From positions 1 through 64,000 of the forward strand of contig NZ_JAFLRK010000001.1 in assembly GCF_017315735.1 (NCBI RefSeq): a DNA stretch of 64,000 nucleotides, read 5' to 3'. The notes beneath the pieces were generated by a model. That model was not told the DNA's origin and searched no databases. It saw only the letters and a program-made list of their open reading frames with translations. This DNA comes from Paracoccus shandongensis. Its GTDB lineage: Bacteria > Pseudomonadota > Alphaproteobacteria > Rhodobacterales > Rhodobacteraceae. Both the position numbers and the translations under genes were made by a program. Below are positions 24,931 through 33,848 of the stretch, in pieces (position 1 is the stretch's first letter; each line of letters opens with the position of its first letter).

Positions 24931-25527
24931 TTAGCTGCCGGTCATGAGAGCCTCCATCGGCTGCCATTTGTGCTGTGGCCTCCGAACGTGGGAGTCGAAC
25001 GCGAACCAGCACCCGCCACCTCCCGGACCCTGGTCGAAGCGTTGGTCTATACCGATGCCAGACAATGCGCAGAACAGCAGGGTGCCAACCCCGCCGTGCC
25101 CAACGAACAAAATATCTCCGTCTTGCGGAGCTGTCAGGCAGGCCTCGACCTCGGCCACGATGCGGCGCTGCGCGTCCTCTGCCGTCTCCCATCCCCGCAC
25201 ACTAGTAGCAGGTTCAGCAAAGAACTGATCTGCAACGGCCTCAAACTCCTGTGGAGGAAGGAAACCCGTCGCGCTGCGATCATTTTCGTGCATCTTCGGC
25301 CGGACCTCTAGCGCCACGCCCAATGCCGAGGCAAGAGGCGTAGCTGTCTCAAGTGCCTTGGTCTCTTCGCTGCTGATCACCCTGCGCGTTCCTGAAAGAG
25401 ATCCGAGCCGGGCAGCCAATGAAGCGACCCGATTGCTGCCTACTTCGTTCAGTGACCACGCCCGGACGTCTTTCAGAGGCTCGATCAGAACCTGTGGATG
25501 GGTCAGGTAGCGGACGATCTGGGGCAT
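24931..25527 (-). CDS. histidine phosphatase superfamily protein
   Basis: A 198-residue protein of the phosphoglycerate mutase-like superfamily. The N-terminal catalytic histidine is in IVRYLTHPQVLIEP, where the usual RHG is replaced by THP. The second half has GDILFVGHGGVGTLLF with the second catalytic His, and VISSEETKALETATPLA is the SSxxxRAxxTA-like segment in altered form. Proteins with this YLTHPQV motif form a distinct branch with unknown substrate. The start at 25527 places the motif at the usual position. Confidence 0.8.
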   Translation of the reverse strand: MPQIVRYLTHPQVLIEPLKDVRAWSLNEVGSNRVASLAARLGSLSGTRRVISSEETKALETATPLASALGVALEVRPKMHENDRSATGFLPPQEFEAVADQFFAEPATSVRGWETAEDAQRRIVAEVEACLTAPQDGDILFVGHGGVGTLLFCALSGIGIDQRFDQGPGGGGCWFAFDSHVRRPQHKWQPMEALMTGS

Positions 25528-25684
25528 GGCAAAGCCTATGATGACGAGCGCTGATAACCGGAACAATCATGTTGCGCCCGCCATTGGTCAATGTCTGAAA
25601 AGTCCGCAAAACTGTCATCCACAAGGCCTCACACGGCCCTGCTATCAGAAGCCCTGGTACCGCCGGGGCCTCCCTCACCGTCCC

Positions 25685-27202
25685 TCAATCCTCGTCCGAG
25701 GCCAGCTGGCTCAGCACCTTCCCCTTGCCGCGCGCCCGCAGGATCAGCGGCACGATCAGCGCCAGCGCCGACAGCGCCAGCAGCGTGGCGGATACCGGCG
25801 ATCCGACCAGCGTGGTCAGATCCCCCTGGCTGATCGACAGGGCCCGGCGCAGCTGCTGTTCGGCCATCGGTCCCAGGATCAGGCCCACCACCACCGGCGC
25901 GATGGGATAGCCGTAAAGCCGCATGGCATAGCCCATGACGCCGAAGATCAGCAGCATCGACAGTTCTACCGGCGAGGGGTTGGCGCCGATGGTCCCCAGC
26001 GTCGCAAAGACCAGGATGCCTGCGTAAAGCCAGGGGCGCGGGATGGTCAGAAGCTTCACCCATAGCCCGATCAGCGGCAGATTCAGCACCAGCAGCATGA
26101 AGTTCGCGATCAGCAGGGACGCGATCAGGCCCCAGACCAGCTGCGGGTTGGTGGCGAACAGCAGCGGCCCCGGCTGCAACCCGAACTGCTGGAAGCCCGC
26201 CAGCATGATCGCCGCCGTGGCCGTGGTGGGCAGGCCCAGCGTCAGCAGCGGCACCAGCGTGCCTGCGGCCGAGGCGTTGTTCGCGGCCTCGGGGCCCGCG
26301 ACGCCCTCGATGGCGCCGTTGCCGAATTCCTCGGGGTGCTTCGACATCTTCTTTTCCGCCGCATAGGACAGGAAGGTGGCGATGTCGGCACCCCCGGCAG
26401 GCATGGCGCCGATGGGAAAGCCGATCACCGTGCCGCGCAGCCAGGGCTTCCAGGACCGCGCCCAATCCTTCGCGGTCATCCAGACGGAACCCTTGACGGC
26501 GATCACCTCGTCATCGACGGTGCCCCGCTGGCCCGCGACGAACAGCGCCTCGCCCACGGCGAACATGGCGACGGCAAGGGTCGTGACCTCGATCCCGTCC
26601 AGAAGCTGCGGCACGCCAAAGGACAGCCGCGCCTGGCCGGTCAGCTGGTCGATGCCCACCAAGGCCAGCGCCAGGCCGATGAACAGCGAGATCAGCCCCT
26701 TGCGCGCGCTTTCCCCGAAGGCTGACGATACGGTGACGAATGCCAGCACCATCAGCGCGAAGTAATCGCGCGGGCCGAAGACCAGCGCCAGCTTGACCAC
26801 CGTCGGCGCGACAAAGGCCAGCAGCACCGTGGCGGCAAGACCCGCGATGAAGCTGCCGATGGCGGCGGTGGCCAGCGCCGGTCCGCCGCGCCCGGCGCGG
26901 GCCATCTTGTTGCCCTCCAACGCGGTGACGATGGACGCGCTTTCGCCCGGCGTGTTCAGCAGGATCGAGGTCGTGGATCCTCCATACATCCCGCCGTAAT
27001 AGATGCCCGCGAACATGATCAGCGATCCGGCGGGGTCCAGCCCATAGGTCACGGGCAGCAGCAGCGCCACGGTCAGCGCGGGGCCGATGCCCGGCAGCAC
27101 GCCCACGGCGGTGCCCAGCGTCACGCCAATCAGCGCATACAGCAGGATCATCGGGTCCAGCGCGACCGACAGGCCCTGCAACAGGAAATCGAAGGTGGTC
27201 AT
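25685..27202 (-). CDS. tctA: tripartite tricarboxylate transporter large permease (TctA)
   Basis: A 505-residue inner-membrane protein with about 12 hydrophobic segments. The TctA signature [20 protein letters not shown] occurs near residue 30, and [19 protein letters not shown] plus [20 protein letters not shown] form the repeated conserved loops. TctA and TctB form a secondary importer energised by the ion gradient, fed by the periplasmic TctC. It is encoded last in a tctC-tctB-tctA operon and overlaps tctB by 4 bp. The substrate is likely a carboxylate, not predictable from sequence. Confidence 0.92.
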   Translation of the reverse strand: MTTFDFLLQGLSVALDPMILLYALIGVTLGTAVGVLPGIGPALTVALLLPVTYGLDPAGSLIMFAGIYYGGMYGGSTTSILLNTPGESASIVTALEGNKMARAGRGGPALATAAIGSFIAGLAATVLLAFVAPTVVKLALVFGPRDYFALMVLAFVTVSSAFGESARKGLISLFIGLALALVGIDQLTGQARLSFGVPQLLDGIEVTTLAVAMFAVGEALFVAGQRGTVDDEVIAVKGSVWMTAKDWARSWKPWLRGTVIGFPIGAMPAGGADIATFLSYAAEKKMSKHPEEFGNGAIEGVAGPEAANNASAAGTLVPLLTLGLPTTATAAIMLAGFQQFGLQPGPLLFATNPQLVWGLIASLLIANFMLLVLNLPLIGLWVKLLTIPRPWLYAGILVFATLGTIGANPSPVELSMLLIFGVMGYAMRLYGYPIAPVVVGLILGPMAEQQLRRALSISQGDLTTLVGSPVSATLLALSALALIVPLILRARGKGKVLSQLASDED

Positions 27203-27729
27203 GCGGGCGTCCCCCCGTTATGGCCCCGAAACAGGCCCCAGACCAGGTCTTCAAGCGGACCGGCGGGCAGGCTGAGCTTCAGAAGCCCCGCGAACAGCAG
27301 ATAGACGACCAGCGCGAAGGCAATGCCCACCGGCACGGTCAGCGCCAGGTTGCGCTTGCCGAAGGCGGCCGCCGTTGCCGCGAACAGCAACCCCGTGGCG
27401 ATGGAAAATCCCGCCGTGGTCAGCAGCGCCAGTTGCGCGGCCAGCCCGCCCACGATCCACAGGATCGGGCCGACATTCTGCGCCTCGCGGTCGGTCTTGC
27501 CGGACCGGAAGGCCTCGATCACCGACCACAGCGACAGGCCGCCAAGGCCCCCGGCGATCCAGCGGGGCACGTCGGCGGGGCCGACGCCCGCATAGCCGCC
27601 CGCCTGCGGCAGGCGCGCGGCATCCCGCCAGATCACCACGGCAATGGCGGCCAGGATAAGGGCGACAACCAGCGTCGCCCCGTCGGGGCGACGCGTTCCG
27701 GCAGATCCTTGGGGGGTGGTCCCGCTCAT
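27199..27729 (-). CDS. tctB: tripartite tricarboxylate transporter small permease (TctB)
   Basis: A 176-residue membrane protein with four hydrophobic segments ([51 protein letters not shown] and [20 protein letters not shown]), as in TctB subunits. The start at 27729 overlaps the tctC stop (ATGA) and gives the usual TctB length. Confidence 0.87.
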   Translation of the reverse strand: MSGTTPQGSAGTRRPDGATLVVALILAAIAVVIWRDAARLPQAGGYAGVGPADVPRWIAGGLGGLSLWSVIEAFRSGKTDREAQNVGPILWIVGGLAAQLALLTTAGFSIATGLLFAATAAAFGKRNLALTVPVGIAFALVVYLLFAGLLKLSLPAGPLEDLVWGLFRGHNGGTPA

Positions 27730-28670
27730 TTCACCAGACCGATATCCTTGAGGATCGCGCCGGTCGCCGCGATGTCCTTGTCCAGTTGCGCCTGGAAATC
27801 CGCGCCCGCCAGATAGGTGTTGGCCCAACCCTTGGTGGCCAGCGCATCCTGCCAGGTCTTCGACTGGACCATCTTCTCGATATCGGCGCTGATCGCGGCC
27901 TTCTGGTCGTCGGTGATGCCGGGTGCCGCGGCGACCATGCGCCAGTTCTGCAAGGCCACGTCAAGGCCCGCTTCCTTCAGCGTCGGCGCGTCCACGCCCT
28001 CGATCCGTTCGTCCGAGGACACGGCCAGGATCCGCAGCGTGCCCGCGTCGGCCTGGGCCTTGAACTCGCCCAGCGAGGAGATGCCCGCCGTGACCTGGCT
28101 GCCGAGGATCGCGGCCAGCGCCTCGCCGCCGCCGGAATAGGCGATGTAGTTGATCTTCGTGGGATCGACGCCCGCCGCCTTGGCGATCAGGCCCACGGCG
28201 ATGTGGTCGGCGCCGCCCGCCGATCCGCCCGCCCAGCTGACCGCGCCGGGATCGGCCTTCAGCTTTTCGATCAGCCCGTTGATGTCCTGGATCTCGGACG
28301 CTGCGGGAACCACGATCGCCTCATACTCGCCGGTCAGGCGCGCGATGGGGGTCACGTCGGCCAATGACACGGGGGAGGCGTTGGTCAGGATCGCGCCCAC
28401 CATCACATAGCCGCCGACGATCAGCTGGTCGGGTTTGCCCTGCGCGCTTGACACGAACTGCGCCAGGCCCACGGTGCCGCCCGCGCCGGGGACGTTCTGG
28501 ACCTGCACGCTGTCGGAAATGCCTTCGCCCTGCAAGGCTTCCTGCATGGTGCGGGCGGTCTGGTCCCAACCGCCGCCGGGGGCCGCAGGGGCGATGATGG
28601 TGTAATCGGTGGCGTAAGCCGGAACCGCCAGGGCGGCGGCGATCAGCCCCGCGAAAAGGGTGTGCTTCAT
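27726..28670 (-). CDS. tctC: tripartite tricarboxylate transporter substrate-binding protein (TctC)
   Basis: A 314-residue periplasmic solute-binding protein. The signal peptide MKHTLFAGLIAAALAVPAYA precedes a Bug/TctC-type domain with YTIIAPAAPGGGWDQTARTM, the first ligand loop, and SVQVQNVPGAGGTVGLAQF. The second loop includes SWAGGSAGGADHIAVGLIAK. The gene starts the operon, in keeping with the higher demand for binding protein. Confidence 0.92.
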   Translation of the reverse strand: MKHTLFAGLIAAALAVPAYATDYTIIAPAAPGGGWDQTARTMQEALQGEGISDSVQVQNVPGAGGTVGLAQFVSSAQGKPDQLIVGGYVMVGAILTNASPVSLADVTPIARLTGEYEAIVVPAASEIQDINGLIEKLKADPGAVSWAGGSAGGADHIAVGLIAKAAGVDPTKINYIAYSGGGEALAAILGSQVTAGISSLGEFKAQADAGTLRILAVSSDERIEGVDAPTLKEAGLDVALQNWRMVAAAPGITDDQKAAISADIEKMVQSKTWQDALATKGWANTYLAGADFQAQLDKDIAATGAILKDIGLVK

Positions 28671-28792
28671 TGTGGGTCATCCTCCCAGGATGCGAACATG
28701 CGAACCGGACCCTCCAGCCCGGATGGGGCCAGAAAACAGGATGAACCTGTCATGGGGCTGACATGGGCGGCCGGAAAAACGGCGGTGGGCGC

Positions 28793-29842
28793 CTAATCCC
28801 CGCCCGTCGCGCGGCGCCAGCGGTCGATCAGCCGGGCGCGCTTGGCCTGGTCCAGATAGACCAGCAGGCCCGGGGTGACGGGCACCGGGCGCAATTGCGC
28901 GCCAAGCGCCGCCTGCATGGCGCGCGCGCTGTTCTCGTCCGAGACCTCCAGGCTGACGGCGGGCAGGCGCAGCTTTTCGGCCAGGATGGTCTGGCCCGCC
29001 TGCGACATGAAAAAGCCCAGGAACCGCGCGCCCAGGTCGGGCCGGGCGGCGGCGCGCGGCACCAGTCCCACCCGGGACACCACCACCGTGAAGTCGCGCG
29101 GCAGCACCAGCCCCACATCGGGGTGGTCGCGCGCCCAGTCGGCGGCATAGGATCCCAGGATGTTGTAGCCGATCAGCAGCCGCCCGTCGCCAACACGTTC
29201 CAGGATCTGCTGGCTGGTCGAAAACTGCTGGACCCCCGCCCGGCCCATCGCGCCGATCACCGACCAGATGTCGGGAAAATGCTCCTGGTCGCGGGCCAGG
29301 AACAGGTATCCCACGGCGGACCGCCGGATGTCATAGGTGCCGACGCGGCCCCGCACGCCCGCGCCGCCATGGGCCAGCCAGTCCACCAGCTCGAACCGCG
29401 AGGACGGCGGGGGACGGTCGCGGAAGGCGGGGCGGTGATAAACCAGCACCGCGGGCTCGAAGGTCAGGGCATAGGCGGTGTCGCGCCAGTTGGCCCAGCG
29501 GGGCCAGCGGGGGCTGTCGGGCGTCACGGCGGGTCGCGCATAGCCGTCATTGGCCAGCTTGACCTGCAAATCCATCGCGGATGAAAAGGCGAAGTCCGCC
29601 GTTTCCTGCCCCGCGTCGGTTTCCGCGACGATGCGGTCGTTCAGCGCGCCGGTCAGCAGTTCCTCGTAATGGACGGTCACGTCGGGGTTCCGGGCCTGGA
29701 AGCCCGCGATCAGCGGCGCGGCCAGGTGGTTGTCCAGCGAGGAATAGATCGTCAGGATCTGGTCCCCGCCCCCATAGACGAACATCTCGGCCCGCGCGGG
29801 CAGGGCAAGCAGGACCAGGGCAAGGATCGCGCGCAGGATCAT
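28793..29842 (-). CDS. periplasmic solute-binding protein (ABC iron/spermidine-like fold) beside a two-component system
   Basis: A 349-residue protein with signal peptide MILRAILALVLLALPARAEM followed by an extracellular solute-binding fold (YGGGDQILTIYSSLDNHLAA, then AFSSAMDLQVKLANDGY and GYNILGSYAADWARDHPD). It lies divergent from the response regulator gene, 79 bp away, an arrangement typical of TctDE-type loci. There the binding protein may present ligand to the sensor kinase instead of serving an ABC transporter. No ABC permease or ATPase gene is nearby. Confidence 0.8.
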   Translation of the reverse strand: MILRAILALVLLALPARAEMFVYGGGDQILTIYSSLDNHLAAPLIAGFQARNPDVTVHYEELLTGALNDRIVAETDAGQETADFAFSSAMDLQVKLANDGYARPAVTPDSPRWPRWANWRDTAYALTFEPAVLVYHRPAFRDRPPPSSRFELVDWLAHGGAGVRGRVGTYDIRRSAVGYLFLARDQEHFPDIWSVIGAMGRAGVQQFSTSQQILERVGDGRLLIGYNILGSYAADWARDHPDVGLVLPRDFTVVVSRVGLVPRAAARPDLGARFLGFFMSQAGQTILAEKLRLPAVSLEVSDENSARAMQAALGAQLRPVPVTPGLLVYLDQAKRARLIDRWRRATGGD

Positions 29843-29921
29843 GGCCCGATCATGGCAGCGCCCGCCCCGGTTCACAACGCCCCCGCGCCCGGCTATCGTG
29901 GCCGTCCAGGGGGGAACCGTG

Positions 29922-30590
29922 ATGCGGCTTTTGCTGGTCGAGGACAATGAACAGCTGGCCGAGGCGCTGCAATCCCTGCTGGCGGGCGCGGGCCATGCGG
30001 TTGACCGCGTGGCCGACGGCGCATCGGCCGAGGCGCTGGCGGCCGCCGAACGCTTTGACCTGATCATCCTGGATCTGAACCTGCCGCAGATGGACGGGCT
30101 GTCGGTGCTGCGCGCGCTGCGGGCGCGGGGCAACCAGGCCGCCGTGCTGATCCTGACCGCGCGCGGCGCGCCCGGGGACCGGGTGCGCGGCCTGGACCTG
30201 GGGGCCGACGACTATATGGTCAAGCCCTTTGACATCGGCGAGTTCGAGGCCCGCGTCCGGTCCCTGCTGCGCCGTCAGGCGGGGCTGCGCGCGGCCATCG
30301 TCACCGTGGGCGATGTCACGCTGGACCTGGCGGCGCGGCGGTTCACCGCCGGGGGCGCGGCGCTGGACCTGCCCGCGCGAGAACTTGCGCTGCTGGAACT
30401 GCTGTTCATGCGCGCGGGCAAGGTCGTGACCAAGGACGCCATCATCCAGTCTCTGACCAGCCTGGACGACAGCCTGTCCGAAAACGCCATCGAGCAATAT
30501 GCCAGCCGGTTGCGCCGCCGCCTGGCCCCCCATGGCGTGCATCTGCGCACCGCGCGCGGCATCGGCTATTATATCGACAGGTCCGCCTGA
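29922..30590 (+). CDS. OmpR-family response regulator (TctD-like)
   Basis: A 222-residue regulator. The receiver domain has the acidic pair LLLVEDNE, the phosphoacceptor in DLIILDLNLPQMDG (Asp51), ILTARGA (Thr) and YMVKPFDIGE (Lys). The C-terminal winged helix contains DLPARELALLELLFMRAGKV and ENAIEQYASRLRRRL. The start at 29922 (MRLLLVEDNE) is set by domain homology. Stop and kinase start overlap (TGATG). It likely controls the neighbouring tctCBA operon. Confidence 0.92.
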   Translation: MRLLLVEDNEQLAEALQSLLAGAGHAVDRVADGASAEALAAAERFDLIILDLNLPQMDGLSVLRALRARGNQAAVLILTARGAPGDRVRGLDLGADDYMVKPFDIGEFEARVRSLLRRQAGLRAAIVTVGDVTLDLAARRFTAGGAALDLPARELALLELLFMRAGKVVTKDAIIQSLTSLDDSLSENAIEQYASRLRRRLAPHGVHLRTARGIGYYIDRSA

Positions 30591-31960
30591 TGGGATCGCT
30601 GCGCCGGCGGCTGCTGGGCTGGCTGCTGGCCGCGACCGCCATCCTGGGCCTGCTGGCCCTGGCCGACACCTGGCGCGAGGCGGTGGCCACCGCGACCCTT
30701 GTGTCCGACCGCGTGCTGGCCGGATCGGCCCTGGCGATTGCCGAGCGCGTCACGGTGGACGAGGATACGGGCCTGCAGGTGGACATCCCCTATTCCGCGC
30801 TGGAGATGCTGACCTCGACCGCGCAGGACCGGGTGTTCTATCGCGTCGATGGCCCCCTGGGCTTCCTGACGGGCTATGCCGACCTGACGCCTGCGGCCAC
30901 CGACCGGGACGGGCGCGGCTTTGCCGACGGTGTCCACGCGGCCGAAAGGGTCCGCATCATCACCCTGGCCCGCACCGTGTCCACCGGGGTGGAATCGATC
31001 CCCTTCGCCGTGACGGTCGCGGAATCGACCCTGGCGCGGCGGGATCTGGCGCGGTCGATCCTGATCCGGTCGGCGCTGCGGCTGATGGGCATGATCGGGG
31101 GCGCCGCGCTGATCGTCTGGATCGCCGTGCCCTTGGCGCTGCGCCCCCTGCACCGGCTGGGCGAGGCCATCGCCGCCCGGTCCCCCGACGACCTGTCCCC
31201 GATCCGCGAATCCGTCCCCCTCGAGGTGCAGGGCCTGGTCGAGGCGGTCAATTCCTTCATGGCGCGCCTTGGCACGGCGCTGGACGCGTTGCGCAACTTC
31301 ACCGGCAATGCCAGCCACCAGTTGCGCACGCCGCTGGCGGTGCTGCGCACGCAGATGGCGCTGGCCGGGCGGGCGGACACGCCGGGGGCGATGCGCCAGG
31401 CGGTGGCCAAGGGCGACGCCGCGCTGGCCCATGCCGAACGGGTGCTGGCGCAACTGCTGCTGCTGGCGCGCGTGGATGCCGCGCCGGGGCAGGGGGCCTT
31501 GGGGGCCGTCGATCTTGCCGCCCTGGCCCGCGATGTCACCGGCGAGGCGGTGCCCCGCGCGGCCGAGGCGGGCATCGACCTGGGTTTCGAGGGCGAACCC
31601 GCGCAGGTCCGGGCCGAACCCATCCTGCTGGCCGAGGCGCTGGCGAACCTGATCGACAATGCGCTGGCCTATGGCGGGCGCCGCGCGGTGGTCACGGTCA
31701 GCGTCCAGGCGCGGGACGATCACGCGATCCTTGCGGTGACCGACGACGGCCCCGGCATCCTGCCGGACCTGCGCGCCCGGCTTGGCGCACGCTTCGCCCG
31801 GGGCGCGCGCGACGAGGCCGAGGGACTTGGCCTGGGCCTTGCCGTCGTGGCCGAGATCGTCGCCCTGTTCGGCGGCGGCCTGTCCCTGGGGGACGGACCC
31901 GGCGGGCGTGGCCTTCGGGCGGAACTGCGGTTGCGGCGGGCGGACGGCCCGCCGTCGTGA
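30590..31960 (+). CDS. sensor histidine kinase (TctE-like)
   Basis: A 456-residue membrane kinase. Two transmembrane segments (LLGWLLAATAILGLLALADT near 8-28 and GMIGGAALIVWIAVPLAL near 160-180) flank a periplasmic sensor region of about 130 residues of the TctE N-terminal type. The H-box NASHQLRTPLAVLRTQ, the N-box ALANLIDNALAYGG and the G-box TDDGPGI are all present. It should phosphorylate the regulator encoded just upstream. Confidence 0.92.
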   Translation: MGSLRRRLLGWLLAATAILGLLALADTWREAVATATLVSDRVLAGSALAIAERVTVDEDTGLQVDIPYSALEMLTSTAQDRVFYRVDGPLGFLTGYADLTPAATDRDGRGFADGVHAAERVRIITLARTVSTGVESIPFAVTVAESTLARRDLARSILIRSALRLMGMIGGAALIVWIAVPLALRPLHRLGEAIAARSPDDLSPIRESVPLEVQGLVEAVNSFMARLGTALDALRNFTGNASHQLRTPLAVLRTQMALAGRADTPGAMRQAVAKGDAALAHAERVLAQLLLLARVDAAPGQGALGAVDLAALARDVTGEAVPRAAEAGIDLGFEGEPAQVRAEPILLAEALANLIDNALAYGGRRAVVTVSVQARDDHAILAVTDDGPGILPDLRARLGARFARGARDEAEGLGLGLAVVAEIVALFGGGLSLGDGPGGRGLRAELRLRRADGPPS

Positions 31961-31967
31961 CGCCCGC

Positions 31968-32717
31968 TCAGCGCATCAGGCTGTCGGCCTGCGCGGCGGT
32001 CAGGTATCCCGTCGCCTGCATCCCGTTCGCCCGCTGCCACGAGGCGATGGCATTGCGGGTGCCCTGTCCGAAGGCGCCGTCGATGCCGCGCGTGTCATAG
32101 CCCCGCCGCGTCAGCCCGGCCTGGATCGCCGCCTTCTGCGACCGGCTGAGGCCCAGGTCGGCCTCGCTGTCCGCAGGCCCAAGAGCGGTCGGGCGGGATG
32201 AACCGCTGCCGCTGTTGCCTGCGGCCGTGCCGCGCAGGATCTCGTTGGCCTGGGCGGTGGAAAGGCTGCCGGTCTGGCTATAGCCCCGGTCGCGCTGCCA
32301 CAGGGCGATGGCGCGCCGCGTGCCGGGGCCGAAATTGCCGTCCGCGCCATTGGTGCTGTAGCCAAGCGCGTTCAGCTGGCGCTGCACGCTGACGCGCTGC
32401 TGCCGCGTCAGGCCCGATGTGTCGCCCGCCGCCGTGCCCCCGGCCACCGGGTTGTCGCGGTCGGCGGTGGACCCGCCAAGGCGGCGGATCTGGGCGCGGG
32501 CCTCGGCGGCGTAAAGCCCCTGGGGGAACTGCTGAAGATAGGATCGATAGGCGCGGACCGTGCCCTGGCCTTGCGCCTGCGAAAAGGCGGCGCGGTCCTG
32601 TTCCTGCGACAGGTATTGCCGCGCCACGCCGGTGACGATATCGCCCAGGTCCTGCGCCGGCGCGGGCGCTGTCAAGGATGCGGCGACAAGGGCCGCTGAA
32701 AGCATCGTCCTGACCAT
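31968..32717 (-). CDS. secreted protein with two peptidoglycan-binding domains
   Basis: A 249-residue protein with signal peptide MVRTMLSAALVAASLTAPAP ending at AQD. Two copies of the PG_binding_1 fold occur near 105-160 (VQRQLNALGYSTNGADGNFG, then TRRAIALWQRDRGYSQTG) and 185-245 (IQAGLTRRGYDTRGIDGAFG, then TRNAIASWQRANGMQATG). The N-terminal part has AYRSYLQQFPQGLYAAEARA, an SPOR/TPR-like helix pair. No catalytic domain is visible. The start at 32717 (MVRTML) fits the signal peptide. Confidence 0.83.
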   Translation of the reverse strand: MVRTMLSAALVAASLTAPAPAQDLGDIVTGVARQYLSQEQDRAAFSQAQGQGTVRAYRSYLQQFPQGLYAAEARAQIRRLGGSTADRDNPVAGGTAAGDTSGLTRQQRVSVQRQLNALGYSTNGADGNFGPGTRRAIALWQRDRGYSQTGSLSTAQANEILRGTAAGNSGSGSSRPTALGPADSEADLGLSRSQKAAIQAGLTRRGYDTRGIDGAFGQGTRNAIASWQRANGMQATGYLTAAQADSLMR

Positions 32718-32816
32718 CGGATGGTCCTCCGCTTGTGGGTCCGTGCCCCGGATGGGGCGCTGGCTATATAGCGCGGACAAGGCGTTTCGGTTCCAGGGCC
32801 TTCAATTCCCGGCGTT

Positions 32817-33746
32817 TTATCCCTGCGGGGTCATGGCCTTGCGCTGGCGGCTGCGTTCCAGGCCCAGCTGGCGTTCGCGCCAGATGATGGCGATGCCCGC
32901 CCCGATCACCAGGGCCGCGCCCGCCAGCACCACGCCCGTCGGCGCTTCGGAAAACACATACCAGCCGATGCCGATCGCCAGCAGCATGGACACATATTCA
33001 AAGGGCGCCACCAGCGAGGCATCGGCAAAGCGATAGGCCGAGGTCAGCAGGATCTGCGCCACGCCGCCCAGCAAGCCGCTGCCCACCAGCAGCGCGGCGG
33101 TGCGCGCGTCGGGCATCACCCAGCCGAAGGGCAGCGTCAGAAGCCCCAGGATCGTCGAGGTGACGGAAAACCAGAACACGATGGCCGAGGTGCGTTCGTC
33201 CTGCACCAGGCGGCGCACGAAGATCTGCGCCAGGGCCGCGCCCACCGCGCCGCCGAATGCCACCACCGCGCCCAGGGTGCGCCACGGATCGGCGGGCGCG
33301 TCCAGCCGCAGTTGCGGGGACAGCACGATCAGCACCCCGGTCAGCCCGACGCCGACCATGGACAGGCGGAACAGGCGCACCTCCTCGCCCAGAAACATCG
33401 CGGCGAAGATTACCACCAGCAGCGGCGCGGCATAGCCGATGGCCGTCACCTCGGGGAAGGACAGCAGCGCCAAGGCCCAGAAGTTCAGCGCCATGGACGT
33501 GGTGCCGACGATGCCGCGATAGAAATGCCCCATGGGGCGGACGGTGCGCAGGCCCACCGACAATTCGCCCCGAAAGGCCAGCCAGACCAGGATCACCGGA
33601 ATGGCGAAGACCGAGCGGAAGAACACCTGCTGGCCAGGCGGCACGCTGCCTTCCGAGGTGGCCTTGACCATCGCGGCCATGACCGTGAACACCGCCACGC
33701 TGGCGCATTTCAGCAGGATGCCCTGCATCGGATTGGGGTGGGGCAT
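32817..33746 (-). CDS. EamA/DMT family transporter
   Basis: A 309-residue membrane protein with ten hydrophobic segments in two EamA repeats (for example ALALLSFPEVTAIGYAAPLL and AIVFWFSVTSTILGLLTLPF). These transporters export or import small metabolites. The branch resembles the RarD/SAM-transporter-like group found widely in alphaproteobacteria. The start may instead be the ATG at 33728 (MQGILLKCAS). Confidence 0.87.
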   Translation of the reverse strand: MPHPNPMQGILLKCASVAVFTVMAAMVKATSEGSVPPGQQVFFRSVFAIPVILVWLAFRGELSVGLRTVRPMGHFYRGIVGTTSMALNFWALALLSFPEVTAIGYAAPLLVVIFAAMFLGEEVRLFRLSMVGVGLTGVLIVLSPQLRLDAPADPWRTLGAVVAFGGAVGAALAQIFVRRLVQDERTSAIVFWFSVTSTILGLLTLPFGWVMPDARTAALLVGSGLLGGVAQILLTSAYRFADASLVAPFEYVSMLLAIGIGWYVFSEAPTGVVLAGAALVIGAGIAIIWRERQLGLERSRQRKAMTPQG

Positions 33747-33848
33747 AGGGGGACCGCTTGTGTCGGATGGCCCATGGTTAGGGCGCGGCGCGGCGGGCTA
33801 CAAGGGCCGGTTTGCAGGATGTGCAGATCTGCCGTTTCGCGGGTCCGG

